The notes under the pieces are model-generated. The model searched no databases and was not told the DNA's origin. It saw only the letters and a list, made by a program, of their open reading frames with translations. The translations under genes and the position numbers were made by a program. A DNA stretch of 64,000 nt from Piscicola geometra (lineage: Eukaryota > Annelida > Clitellata > Hirudinida > Piscicolidae). The first letter of the stretch is position 1. Each line of letters begins with the position of its first letter. Location of the stretch: NCBI GenBank assembly GCA_943735955.1, contig OX030960.1:4721287-4785286 (forward strand). The letters run 5' to 3'. This document shows positions 50,321 to 62,100 of the stretch, in pieces.

Positions 50321-50912
50321 ATCGGTTCGTTTCGTTTTAATCATTCTTTTGACTTTTATAAATAGATTTAATCATTATCATTATTACAAATATAATTTGT
50401 TAAATAGATTATTATTTTTCCGTGTCATAAGTTAAGAATTTATCATCACTTTCTCGAAAACCAGACCACCCTCCTTCTTTTATTATCATTAACAGCCTCT
50501 TTTCCATCTTGATTCGATAACTATCCAAGTTTACCCTTTTTCTTTTTTCCACATTTTATAACTAAAGTTTTTTAAGAATTCTTATTCTACCTTTTAAGAA
50601 TTTTTATTATAATTTTAAAGAATTTTTACACTACCTTTTCGAAACATTTGCCTGCTTATATAGAGCAAACAAGTCAATATATTCTACAGCGATCAATTCA
50701 ATAGCATTAAAAAGCTTATGCAAACATTTGCATCAAAGCTATCATAATCGTTGCGAATATCATCATCTAAATGATCATTACTATCCCCGCATCTCACTAT
50801 CACCATCATCATTATTCGCGTCTATTATTGGCTGTGTGTCGGATACTAAGCATTTGCATGGAAGCCTCTGTGAGATCTGAGTCGGAAGTGACAAAAGCTG
50901 GTTTTTGGACAG

Positions 50913-50999
50913 GTCTCAGCTGTCAGCGAAGACGACATCAAGATCCCCGTCTTCTGCATGCGGCGCGAAGAAGTTCTTGTGGCCGCAGACGTCGACTAA
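50913..50999 (+). CDS. Orphan exon-like fragment, unassigned
   Basis: A GC-richer island in an AT-rich setting. After TTTTTGGACAG the frame reads VSAVSEDDIKIPVFCMRREE then VLVAADVD and TAA. The composition and the absence of repeat are protein-like, but I do not recognise a family, and no matching upstream exon or poly(A) signal is evident. It could be a terminal exon, a gene relic or chance. Confidence 0.22.
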   Translation, partial: VSAVSEDDIKIPVFCMRREEVLVAADVD

Positions 51000-51629
51000 A
51001 TGAAAATGTCTCATTCACAATTTCTTAAAAGAATTAAATCATGCCTTCAAAATTGTTAACATCCCAGTGTCTTGTTCACACTTTCATTATGTTTCGCTGC
51101 TTCTAGTAACTCGTTTTTATAGACTCCTCATCGTTGTTGTTTCTAGTGATGATTGTGAAAAATAAAAAATAAAAATGAAACTACACCAAAATTAGATCTG
51201 ATTTAACTATTCTATCAAATAAAAATTAAATAAACTCTAATTATTCGAGTATGAATCAAATACGAATAGAATATTCGGCACAGCTCTAGTTTTAAGCTTC
51301 TAAATGGATATTGAAGCTTGCGAAATGGTTATTCAAATTTCTGATTCAAATAATATGTTATAAAGGCTTTTTAAACACCGGTAATTTCAAAAATGAGTGT
51401 AAAACAGGCTTCCTCTAGCGAATAAATAAACTATATAAAAATATATGAAAAAAAGGGAATTCTCAACAATGTAATAATCAATAAATAAAGTTTTTGTTGA
51501 AATTCTAGATAGCCACTTTGATGAAAATAAAATCTGTGAAAAAAAATTACAAAAACATTCGCAACCATAGTCATTTTTAATGTAAAAAAAACTTATAAAG
51601 CTCTATAAAAGCTTTCTCCTACATTGCAG

Positions 51630-51769
51630 ATTTAAGCGTGATGTGCGAATATTTCGACTTTGATGAATCGGATGATGAGTATTCAGCTCACAGAGTCCAG
51701 GAAATTGCATCGTACCGCTCTGATGACTGCGGCTTACATGCTTTCAGAACACTGTACTCTTTACTCTGA
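51630..51769 (+). CDS. Orphan terminal-exon-like fragment, unassigned
   Basis: A strong acceptor (GCTTTCTCCTACATTGCAG) is followed by an open frame in phase 1 reading LSVMCEYFDFDESDDEYSAH, RVQEIASYRSDDCGLH and AFRTLYSLL before TGA. The acidic, unrepetitive sequence and good splice signal make it look like a last coding exon of a plus-strand gene. Its other exons were not found and the family is unknown. Confidence 0.3.
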
Positions 51770-52050
51770 AACTACTTCAAGTTTAATAAAGGAGAAGGGA
51801 ATAAGAGGGAAATATATAATAGTAAATATTCAGAAATAAAAGAACCAATTAATTTAAAAAAGTTTAAAATGTGAATTTTCAGGAAAGCGTATACCTAAAT
51901 TACGTGGATTGACAAAAACTACAAAAAAGATTAAATAAATTAATTAATTAACAAATGTTTTTACATTTCACTTTCTCAAAATAATCATTTTCAACCCCAC
52001 AATTTTTATCAATAACATCATCAACACTGCTACATCATCATTACCAACTA

Positions 52051-52394
52051 TCAAAAGTAGTCTTCTTGCCCTTCAACGGGAACAGCATCGGAGAACCTGG
52101 GATCAGCATAGTCCAGAGGGTCTTCAGTGGAAAAGACTGAAGAGACAGTAGTGCAGTTCTTGCTGGATGAACTCTGCAGTGACTTGCGCGTGACGGGCCT
52201 TCTACCTGGTACTTCATTACTTGAAACCTTCCTTGTAAGTGGTGGTCTTCCTGTAATTTTCAATGAGTTTTCGCTGTCAAAAGAGTCGAAACTAGCCTTG
52301 GGAATGAACTCTGGGGCTTCATCAACTCTTTCAAATATCATGGACCTTTTCGTTAATTGTCTATTTTTGTGGCTTGTTCGCAACTCTTTTTTAT
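52051..52394 (-). CDS. KCNE-like gene exon 4 (C-terminus)
   Basis: Acceptor TTTAAATTCTAG, phase 1 in, TGA at 52051-52053. It encodes KKELRTSHKNRQLTKRSMIF, ITGRPPLTRK and a second copy GRRPVTRKS. It ends VPVEGQEDYF. Confidence 0.8.
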
Positions 52395-54607
52395 CTAGAA
52401 TTTAAAAAAAATTATATTAATTATTTTGTATTATTATTAATAATAAGTTTTGTCTTAAACTTAATAAACAATACAAAAGCATGTCACCTTTCCTATGGTC
52501 TTCCCCATCGTCAGCGAACTTGATGCTTCCCTTGCGAGCAAACACTTCGTCGAGTAAACCTGTGTTCAACCTCACTCCACTGCCGAGCTGAGTTTTATCT
52601 TTTAGACATTCACTCCCAATTTTTTTCCGAAATCTTGTGTTATGAGGTTCATGGAGTCTATGGGTGGAGGTTTTTAAATCAGTATTTTGGTGTTTTGACT
52701 CTTTTGAAGATTCTACTTTCAATCTTGCTAGTTCATCTCGCCTCTTGAAACTTCCACTCTTGTTCTTCGTAGGCAGTGGAGGCATTTGTCTTTTGCGTGC
52801 AATCAATCCACCCTGCTCTATTACTTTTTTGTTCGTTTGTTCTACATTGTTCTTCTTCCCACTACCACAATCACCAGCGCTTCCTGCACTTTTCTTTTCA
52901 CCACCACCAGCATCATTACCAGGCACTCCTCCTGAGCCAGTTTGAATTCCCATTTTCTGCTGCAGAATGTTCATCGACCTCACTTCAATGGGAGGACTCT
53001 CAAAACTGTCTGAAACCTTGAGCGGGTTTTCAAGAGTGAAGAAGTTCAAACTGCTCGGTGAAGAAGCCTTACTCTTGTTGTCAGTCATTTCAATTATTGC
53101 TTCTTTTTTGTCTGATAATAAGTTTTCTTTAGAGTCATTGGTAGTGCTTTCATAATCAGATAGACTTGTTGCTTTGCTTGTTTTTTGGGAGGAAGGTAGG
53201 AACGGGTAAGCAATGGGAATTTTATTCCCTTTTTTTGCATCTGAACCTATGTTGTTCGCAATTCCAAAAACTTTGTTATCCAACAGTGAATTTTTAGTGC
53301 TAAATCTTTTTTCAAAAGTAGTTTTCGACTCATTCATTTCCACCCAGTTGATCTTCTGACCTTGTTCGAACAGCGTTTCATGCTTGATCGACTGCTTGGT
53401 GGTAGATTGTTTGGACTTTTCAAGTCTTTCCTTTCCGTCATTCTTTTTAAGCAACGCCTTTTTAGAAGTGGGAATCTTGCGAGTTGTCAACTCAAAAGTC
53501 GCATCTTCGTTCAAAGCCTTTACATCCTCCTCCTCCTCTGACCAGCTGGAGTTGTCACTGTCACTTTCCAACAAAGTGTTCCTCATTCCAAAGTTGAAGT
53601 CGGAGTCGCCATTGGGGTCGGTGAGTTCGAAGACGGGAGAGAGTGAGTTTGGTCGCAGACTGATGTGTTTGGTGGTCTTGGTAATGAAGGAAGAAGTGCC
53701 AGGTGCTGATAAGCGGTGTTCTGTCACGTTCCACAATGAATTTCTTCTGCAAAAAAAGAAAACTTAATTTAATTAATTGATTTTTATAAAAAACATATAA
53801 ATTATATGCTGTAATCAATAATAAAATAAATAAAGTACGTGAAACTCCAAAAGACCCAACCAATATCTCTACGCACCCTTTCCCCCCCTCCCTCCTTACA
53901 TCTTCTCCTACAACAACACTCCCTCCACAAGCACCCATCACCAACCCATGGACATTATACGACGTGTGTACTGCCTCAGACTGCATGGGCAGCAGCGGAA
54001 AGACCGGTCGTCCCATCGCAGCTGCCGATGAAGTCATCGTCGCCAACGAAGCACCTGAAGAGGTGGCGTGGAAGAAGGGTGTTCCAGGCTTTCCGTGATT
54101 CGTCGTCAAGCGTGCCATGATCGCCTTCTTCATGTCGTGGTAACTGTCTCTAGTGGACTTCTCTTTGACCACCTAGATTGTTTTCGTGTGTGTCGTATTG
54201 GGAATGTAGTGGATTTTAATGGTTTTAAGGCCCTTTGATTAGACACCTCTTTAAACTTATAAATATTTTTCGCTTTACGCAAAAATGACTGTATGATTTA
54301 ACTATAGTTTTGTGAATTTATCAAAGATAAATATTTAAACTACAGACAATTTATTTAAAACATAAACTCTTGCACCAACCTGGAACTCTCTGAGGTATTT
54401 GTGAATTTCTCTATCTTCCAGCAGCTTGACGTGTTTCCTCTTAATTCTCGACATTATCAGAGCCACAATCGAAATGCTGTAAACCAAGAGAACGGCGATG
54501 ATGTAAAAGGCTGCTCCTTTGGGGTCTCTGCCCCTGCCCGACAAGTCGCGGGTGGAGGTTTGCGCGGCTTGATGTGTTACGTTTACGCCACGTCTTTGCG
54601 AGTCCAT
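52051..54607 (-). CDS. Single-pass membrane protein with KCNE-like segment, 4 exons (whole gene)
   Basis: Exons: 54380-54607, 53946-54172, 52488-53746, 52051-52394; phases 0, 2 and 1 join cleanly to 685 residues. A short N-terminus with an N-glycosylation sequon (NVT, 9-11) and no signal peptide precedes one membrane helix at about residues 32-53 (AAFYIIAVLLVYSISIVALI). Basic SRIKRKHVK follows. Topology, sequon, helix pattern and the following basic motif recall KCNE (minK/MiRP) potassium-channel accessory subunits, but those are only about 100-180 residues. Here about 630 cytoplasmic residues follow, Ser/Lys-rich with acidic runs (WSEEEEDVKAL), a proline-rich KRQMPPLPTK that could bind SH3 domains, and a twice-repeated GRxP(L/V)TRK motif near the end. 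The gene model is solid; the KCNE relation is tentative. It could be another invertebrate single-pass family. Confidence 0.72.
52488..53746 (-). CDS. KCNE-like gene exon 3 (large cytoplasmic exon)
   Basis: Acceptor TTTTTTTGCAG, phase 2 in, phase 1 out at AAAG|GTGACA. It is 420 codons of Ser/Lys/Asn-rich sequence without a recognised domain. It includes SDSDNSSWSEEEEDV, a Gly-rich run (GSGGVPGNDAGGGEKK) and KRQMPPLPTKNKSG. Confidence 0.8.
53946..54172 (-). CDS. KCNE-like gene exon 2
   Basis: Acceptor AAACAATCTAG, phase 0 in, phase 2 out at CATGG|GTTGGT. It encodes VVKEKSTRDSYHDMKKAIMA followed by an Ala/Ser/Thr-rich stretch and SEAVHTSYNVHG. The longer open frame past 53946 reads into the intron. 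Confidence 0.8.
54380..54607 (-). CDS. KCNE-like gene exon 1 (sequon, membrane helix)
   Basis: ATG at 54607. 76 codons end in phase 0 at CAG|GTTGGT. It holds the extracellular NVT sequon, the helix, the basic stop-transfer and KLLEDREIHKYLREFQ, probably a juxtamembrane helix. Confidence 0.85.
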
Positions 54608-54832
54608 TTTGGTGCTTCAATACTCTCGAGAAATTTGTTTTTTTATCTTTTTTTGCGAGCAGAATGAAGTTACTACTTGTTAGGTTTTCATTCCAATTCA
54701 GTGTAATCTTGATTGAGGCATTCACTGCTAAATGCTATGCCTATATAGGCTCTTTGTTGCAGATACGCTTACTATCATATAGTCCACTATCACTAAAATT
54801 ACGTTTCTATCAAATAAAGTAGGATTTTTGAA

Positions 54833-54838
54833 TTTAAT
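54833..54838 (-). terminator. Candidate poly(A) signal of IARS2
   Basis: ATTAAA on the minus strand, about 55 bases after the IARS2 stop codon. A variant hexamer in AT-rich DNA, so only a candidate. Confidence 0.35.
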
Positions 54839-54889
54839 AAAAAATCGGATATATTCCTTATATAATAAAAACACAATTTGAAGAGCAAA

Positions 54890-55062
54890 TCAAGTGGCTA
54901 TATTTTCTTCTTTTCTTTCTTGCACTCCTCCTCCACTGCCCTCAACCAACACTTGAGCACACCTTCCGCACAAGACAGCACTGTCTTGGGAGGTTCTACG
55001 TCTGCAACGGACACACTTGTGTCTCTCTGAACGCCTGAGTGACAGTGAGAAGTCGCCAAAAT
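54890..55062 (-). CDS. IARS2: IARS2 exon 23 (zinc-binding C-terminus, stop)
   Basis: [20 protein letters not shown] and [15 protein letters not shown] before TGA at 54890-54892. CxxC...CxxC is the C-terminal zinc site of bacterial-type IleRS. Confidence 0.95.
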
Positions 55063-56972
55063 CTGGGATGTGAGTTCAATGGCGTAGTAATGAGTGATTG
55101 GTGAGAGATTTTATGTGAGATATTTCAATCACTTTGTCGACTTCAACTCATATGATATGAGTTACATCTCACTTTTAGTTGTAGGAGAAGATGAAGAAGG
55201 TGGTGATGGTAACGATGATGATAAGCTGACGTCTGCGGTACCCATCAGTTCACAAAGGGCCGAAGTGTACGAAGGGGTGGCCTGGTGCAGTAGCTGCAGT
55301 GGTGTGCAGTGACTTGTACAAATTAATATACTATGCTTTACCTTTATACTATAAAAGTATAGCATAAAAATAACAAAACAACTTGGACTTATAAGTTTGC
55401 CGCTGAAAAATTGAACGCACAAGCCCTACCTTCAGAGCTTTTCCCAATTCTTCGGAAGCGAAGATTTCAAGGTCAAACTCTGCTGGCTTATCAGAAGCCA
55501 GCATTTGAAAAAGGCCTTGTCTTATTGGCTGCAATGAGTCATATGTGCTTGCTAATGATTGGTTCTTCCAGTCTGTCTTCAGCCAATCACCTGTCTTGAA
55601 GACACTCGAGCTGACTGGAAAAATGTATGAAATTTATCATTTTCATATATAAAAAGTACTACTACAAGCACCAAAAGCACAACCACCACAACAATCACAA
55701 CCATTTCCAAACAGCAACCACCCCTTACAATCACCACACAAAAAATACAATCACACCCTAAAGTCCCCATGAACACACCCTGCTTCAAAGGGTGATAACT
55801 GAAGACCTCCTCAGAAAGGTGGGGAGTGATGGGGGCAGTGAGTTTGGTGAGAGAGTAGAGGAGGTGATGCATCGTATGTTGAACAGACTGTCGAGATTTC
55901 ATGTCACCGCAGTAGAGGCTGTATAAGGGTGAAATAAAAAGTCATAAAGATAATAGTTATTTTTAAAATATTCAAGCAACCACAACACAGCGAAATTATT
56001 ACTACGCCACTGACACTCCCTCTACAAGTCTTTATAGCATCACCACAACTACCACAAGTCACTGCCACAACTATCACCTCACCGATCCTTGACGGCGTGA
56101 AGATAAAAGGCAGAAAGTTTGTTGGAGTTGAAGTGGTCCAAGAGTCGACTCACCCTCGATATGTTGAACACTTCGAAAGACTCAGTCGTCTGCGAGAGTT
56201 TGAAAGCCAATAAATTGGAATATTTATAATAATAATAAATATTTGTTAGTTTTTTAGGATAATAATTAATATTATTCAATTAATTATTTCTAATTAAAAA
56301 AAATTAATTTCCAATTCTCCACATCTTCCCCAAACAGGAACCCATCTACCACCTTTTGAACCAGGTCAGCAAGCTGGTGCAGCATGTATTGGTCCGTCAA
56401 ATGGAGCTCTGTGATTGGCTGCTCCATTGGTTGGTAGTCGTGGAGACTGCCAATCAGAAAACGTAGAGACTTTCTGAGCTTTGGTGGTTTCGTCAGGGTA
56501 AATACATGAAAAAGACATTTTCAAATAAAACGATCATTTAATTCCAAATTAAATTATTCATCTTCACATTTTTTTATTTCTCCCTTATCCCTTTCTCTCT
56601 CTCTCTCCCTCAATCCTTCGCGTATCCCTCCCTCTCTCTTTCCCTCAATCTCCCTCTCATCCCCTCCCTCATTCCTCACCATCTCACCCTGAAGACTTTC
56701 TGCTTCGCCTCTTGCAGCACAGAGTCACCAATGGCGACGGAGGGTTCCAGGCCACAACAAGCCACCCACATCCGCAACACATCCACCCCGTATCCTGGGC
56801 TGTTCTGATGGTGGTTGGGGGGGGGGGGGGGTTTGTGGTAGTGGTGATGATGATGGTGGTCAAGATGATGATGATGGCAGTGATCTTGTTGTGAAAGGGT
56901 TGTTGGTGGTAAGGATTTGGTAAAATTATGGAAAACAGTCACACGACACACACGCACACACAAATACACACA

Positions 56973-57018
<46 letters not shown>

Positions 57019-57021
57019 TAC

Positions 57022-57117
<96 letters not shown>

Positions 57118-59080
57118 TACAAACACACACACACACACCTCATCTCCCTTAACGACCACTTGAGGATCAACCACGTTGCCAAGCGACTTGGACATTTTGC
57201 GCCCCTGCTCATCCAACGCAAAGCCATGTACAACGAGACTCCTGGTGGCCATGATGATGATGATGATGGTGGTGGTGGTGATGGTGGTGGTGATGATGAT
57301 GTTAATGATGATGATGATGGTTGTGGGAATGATGGAGAAAAAGATGATAATGATAGTGATGATAATGATGATGGTGGTAGTGATGATGATGCTAGTATTG
57401 AAAGTGATAGTTACGAAGGGGATGTTGATTGTACTGGTAGAGATGGCAAAAAAGATGGTGGTGGTTTGGTGACTCCACTTCGGAGTAATAACGACAAAAG
57501 AAGTGAATCGAACAAACAAGCAGCCTGGGAAAACCTACTTGAAAGGAGGGGTGTCTTGGAGGGCGGTTGAGGTGAGGAGTGACGACATGAACCACCCTCC
57601 GTACTGGTCGAGACCTTCCACATACACGTCCGCCACTCTCTTCTTCATCGCTATCTCACCCCTCTCTCCATCCATCTTCTTCTCCTTTTTTTCATCACTC
57701 AATCCATCCATCTTTCTATCCCTCTTCTCCCCTTTTTCATCACTCAATCCATCCATCTTTCCATCCAGACTTCCCTCCTCCCCCTCCTCATCCAGCACAC
57801 AGAACCACGAGACACCGCTGTCAAACCATATATCCAGTATGTCTGTACCTTTGTCGTACACTTCGCCTGGTTGTACGCCTGACTGGTGTAAGTGAAGGTT
57901 TAGCGATTCGCTGCTGCCGGTAGTAGTTGTTCGAATGCAGTTATTACGTGGAATTATATTGAGTTGCCGCATGTGTAAATATTCATTTTTGAAAAATTCA
58001 TAATTTCTCAAAGAGGTTTAGAGTAAAACATTTACAACACAATATTGACCTCACAGAAAAACCCCGCTTTAGCACCTCATGCCCTACCATGCATTCCTAA
58101 CCTTGCCACCATCGCCAGCAGTCTATTGCTAACCAGCAAACCACCATCTAACTTAACCAACCCATCCTCATCATCATCTCCCCCACCATCATCATCACCC
58201 CCACCATCATCATCACCACATCATCATCATCATCACCACCATCATCATCACCCCCACCATCATCATCACCACATCATCATCATCATCACCACCCACCTTC
58301 TCGAGTACAGAGGCGGGCAATAGTTCAGACACGGCCATCTCCCACCAGCAATCACTACCATGCCGCCTGAATAAGCCCTTTAAGTGGTCTATGCTGGCTC
58401 TGTGATGATGATAACGATGATGTTGGCGATGATGATGATGATGATGTTGGAGATGATGATGATGATGGCGATAATGATTACAAAAATGACAATCAACCAA
58501 AAATAAATCAATAAAATCCTAAAAATATAAATTTACATTTAACAAAAATTATGGATAATTAACCACAGCCAATCACACACTCACACACCTGCTTATCAAT
58601 GGCTGTCCATCAGACCTCCTGTAGAAGACTGGCAAGGGAACACCCCAGTACCTTTGATGATGATGGCCATAATAATAACAACAATTATAATTATTATAAT
58701 TATGATTATAGGCATTATCATCATCATATTATAAATCATAATAAAACCAAAAAAAAACGTTTTAGAGGCGTCTGAGTCAGAATTTTCTTGCAGGTAACTA
58801 GGTTTTCATAAGACATTTTGCATTGCGAAAATATGCTAGAGCTACTAGACATATGCAGGAATCGAACCCCCGATCTTTGAACCTATCAAAGTCGTTATAT
58901 AAGCACCTTTGTCGTGTGATGCACCAGTAGTCCCTGTTCTGCAGTTGTGCCTTCATGGCTTGGTGGCAGGAGGTGGGATAGCTGTCGATCGATTCAATGC
59001 CCGTCTGATGATGATGATGATGATGATGATGGTGGTAGTGATGATGGTGGTGGTGATGATGATGATGATGATGGTGGTGG

Positions 59081-59112
<32 letters not shown>

Positions 59113-59122
59113 ATGGTGGTGG

Positions 59123-59154
<32 letters not shown>

Positions 59155-59164
59155 ATGGTGGTGG

Positions 59165-59196
<32 letters not shown>

Positions 59197-62100
59197 ATGA
59201 TGATGGTGGTGGCAGTAGTGGTGGTGGTGGTTGGGATGATGATGATGGTGATGATGTTATGGTGTAGATGGCTTTTAGAGTGGTTTGGGGTTGATGGGGT
59301 TTAGATGATACGTGGGATTGGATGTTGGTTAGTGAAGCTGAAAAATCACAATACTAAAAAAACCTTTAAAAATCCCCCCTAACCACACCCTCTAGCATCT
59401 CCTCACCACAAGACACCACCACCACCAGCCCTAGTAACAACGACAAGACACCCACAATGGCGGCCTCTTTGATGCGCTTCGTGTTCACGAACCACTGTTT
59501 GCTCGCCCTGGTCAGCAGCGGTTGCTTGCTCCTCCAGTCGTGCGGGTAAGAGTGCTTGAAGGCCGCTTGGTGCAGGACTCGATCGCCCAGTTTGGCAAGG
59601 ACTGTCGTGGTTTTTGGTTGTGGAGGAGATGGAGGATTGGGATGTTGATGTTGGACGAAAAAATATGATGGGAGATGGTGTAGGATGTGGATTCATAGAA
59701 ATGGATGATGAGTTTAAAAAAGAATGTCAGTATGAAATATGTAAAAAACGTTTTTTTTTCTTCAATTGAGGTAGTCATGGCTGTGATGGCATTCGCATTA
59801 TAAATACAATATTTTATAAACGAAATAAAAAATTAAATTGGAAAAAATAATTTAAATAAATAGAATCTTAAACTTTGGTTTGTAACAATTTATATAACAT
59901 CCCACAAGGCATGAAGACCCAAAGTACCTAGATGGTTCGCTTCACTGAGAACCAGCTTTCCTTGCAAATCCTCCCCCACCCCTTCCATATACCTTCCATC
60001 CTCATCCACCAGACACTCCTGTTAGGCGAACTAATTCGTTTGAAAAAAAATATTTTTTTAATGATAATTATTTAGTGTTATTTAAAGTTAAAAACAAATA
60101 GTTCAAAAAATATGCTTAAAAAGGAAAATTAAGAAAAGATAAATTGAAATATTGTGAGAAATTTATTACGAAAATGATTTGGTTAAACGAAAATGAATAA
60201 ATAGGTTATGAACGCACCAATGAGAGGCCGTGTTTCAAGGCCACTTGGAAGTCTTCGACGCCATGCGCGGGAGCAGTGTGGACCAATCCGGTGCCTTTGT
60301 CGCTCGTCACGTGAGCTCCGGGCAGCATGGGAGCCAACACGCCATTGGTTGAAACGTAAGTGCTGTCTTTCAATTGGCTACCTGGTGAATGGAAAGACTT
60401 TTCATTGGTGGGTGAGCGTAAACTAGCAGTCCTGCTGGTAATACAGAACCAAAAAAAGTAAAACGATTAAAAAATCGTTCCTTCTCGACTAACCTTCAAA
60501 CACACTCAGGACTTGCATGGGGCGTTTAGTTATGCGTTCGAGTTCACTTTTAAACTTCTCGCTCACCACATATCTGTCGCCACCACTGACACCTCCATTG
60601 CTACCATCACCGCTATCTCCACTACTCTCCTGTAGGAGCACATACCTGGCATTGTGGTTTTTTTGTGAGATGGAGCCATGGAACGGTGGTGTAGTGAAGG
60701 TGGCAATAGTGCAACGTCTCGTATCCTATTTCGTGTCTATGTATTCATAGGAATTCAATTGACAATTATTATAATAATGACAAGCATTACAGCGGCGTAT
60801 AACCCAAACGCGCTTCCAGACGACCACACAAACTGAAAACTTTAAAATTCGAGCATAATTAATAAATAATAATAATAATACTAATAATAAAACTAATGAT
60901 AAAACTAATAATAATACTAATGATAATACTAATAATATTAATAATAAAACTAATGATAATACTAATGATAATACTAATGATAATACTAATGATAATACTA
61001 ATGATAATACTAATGATAATACTAATGATAATACTAATGATAATACTAATGATAATACTAATGATAATACTAATGATAATACTAATGATAATACTAATGA
61101 TAATACTAATGATAATACTAATGATAATACTAATGATAATACTAATGATAATACTAATGATAATACTAATGATAATACTAATGATAATACTAATGATAAT
61201 ACTAATGATAATACTAATAATACTAATAATATTAATAATGATAACAATAATAAATTAAATTTAAAGCAGTATTTAAAGCGCGCCACCAGCACCCACCTGA
61301 TCCCCTCGGCATAGCACACAGCCTTGTTGAGTGGCAGCGTCCATGGCGTGGTCGTCCAGATGAGGGCGTATGTCTTGCCGGGGTTAGCATCTGTCAAGTG
61401 CAATACACTGCAATACAATACAATGAGATAGAATGCAATGCAATTAGTTTGAATATTTATGTAAAAAAATGATTTCCTCTAAAAAATATTCATTCTTAAC
61501 ATTAATGCTTTATCTATTTATTTAAATATTATTCAAACTATAAATTATATAATATAATTATAAATTAGAATAATTATTAAATACTGTTAATTTACTATTT
61601 TATTTTAAAAGAATACATTTTATAAATCGTTTTAATTCTGCCTTCCTAACAGACCTGGGTTGAAGGAGAAGTGGACGATGGGCAGTTTAAGGAAAACTTG
61701 AGTGCTTTCGTAGTCCTCAACGTACTCTATCTCTGACTCTGCCAGTGCTGTTCTGTTGGTGGTTGGTGGAGGGAGGGTTGGTTGGTGAGATTAAATGGGT
61801 GGGTGAGGCGGGTTGTTGAGTGGTAGGTGGGTGAGTGAGGTTCAGTGGTGGGTGGGTAGGTGAATTTGGTCATGTTTGTTGGGTGGACAAAGTTGAATAG
61901 AAGTTATATCATTCAAAAGATCGGATCAAATCAAACCTATCAACTGCATGGCTAACCTAGATGAGGGAGACCAGAAGATAGGCATGTACTGCTGAAAGAC
62001 CAGGCCCTATGGTAACGATGATGATGATTATTTAGCAAAACTGTATATTATCCAAGATTAAATATTCGAAAATTAAACTAAACAATAATTCACAATTAAA

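Larger units (their letters stand above)
47987..52050. other. Intergenic region between SoxE and the KCNE-like gene
   Basis: It should hold the SoxE promoter and 5' leader. At 49730-49910 and 50030-50320 there are imperfect ATC/CAT trinucleotide tracts whose Ser-rich and Asp-rich open frames look like artefacts. Two exon-like pieces on the plus strand are listed separately. No poly(A) or promoter signal stands out. Confidence 0.5.

Noticed and set aside
49672..50344. Ser-rich, His/Tyr-rich and Asp-rich frames on both strands
   Set aside because: They come from ATC/CAT trinucleotide tracts.
57160..57570. Asp/Gly-rich plus-strand frame
   Set aside because: A GATGGT repeat artefact antisense to IARS2 exons 15 and 16.
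58909..59304. Met/Val-rich and Asp/Gly-rich plus-strand frames
   Set aside because: Artefact of the CAT/CAC array in IARS2 intron 11.
60726..61418. 230-codon Leu-Val-Ser frame and the Ile-Leu-Met frame opposite
   Set aside because: Translation of the 12-base minisatellite; only about 31 codons at one end are a real IARS2 exon.
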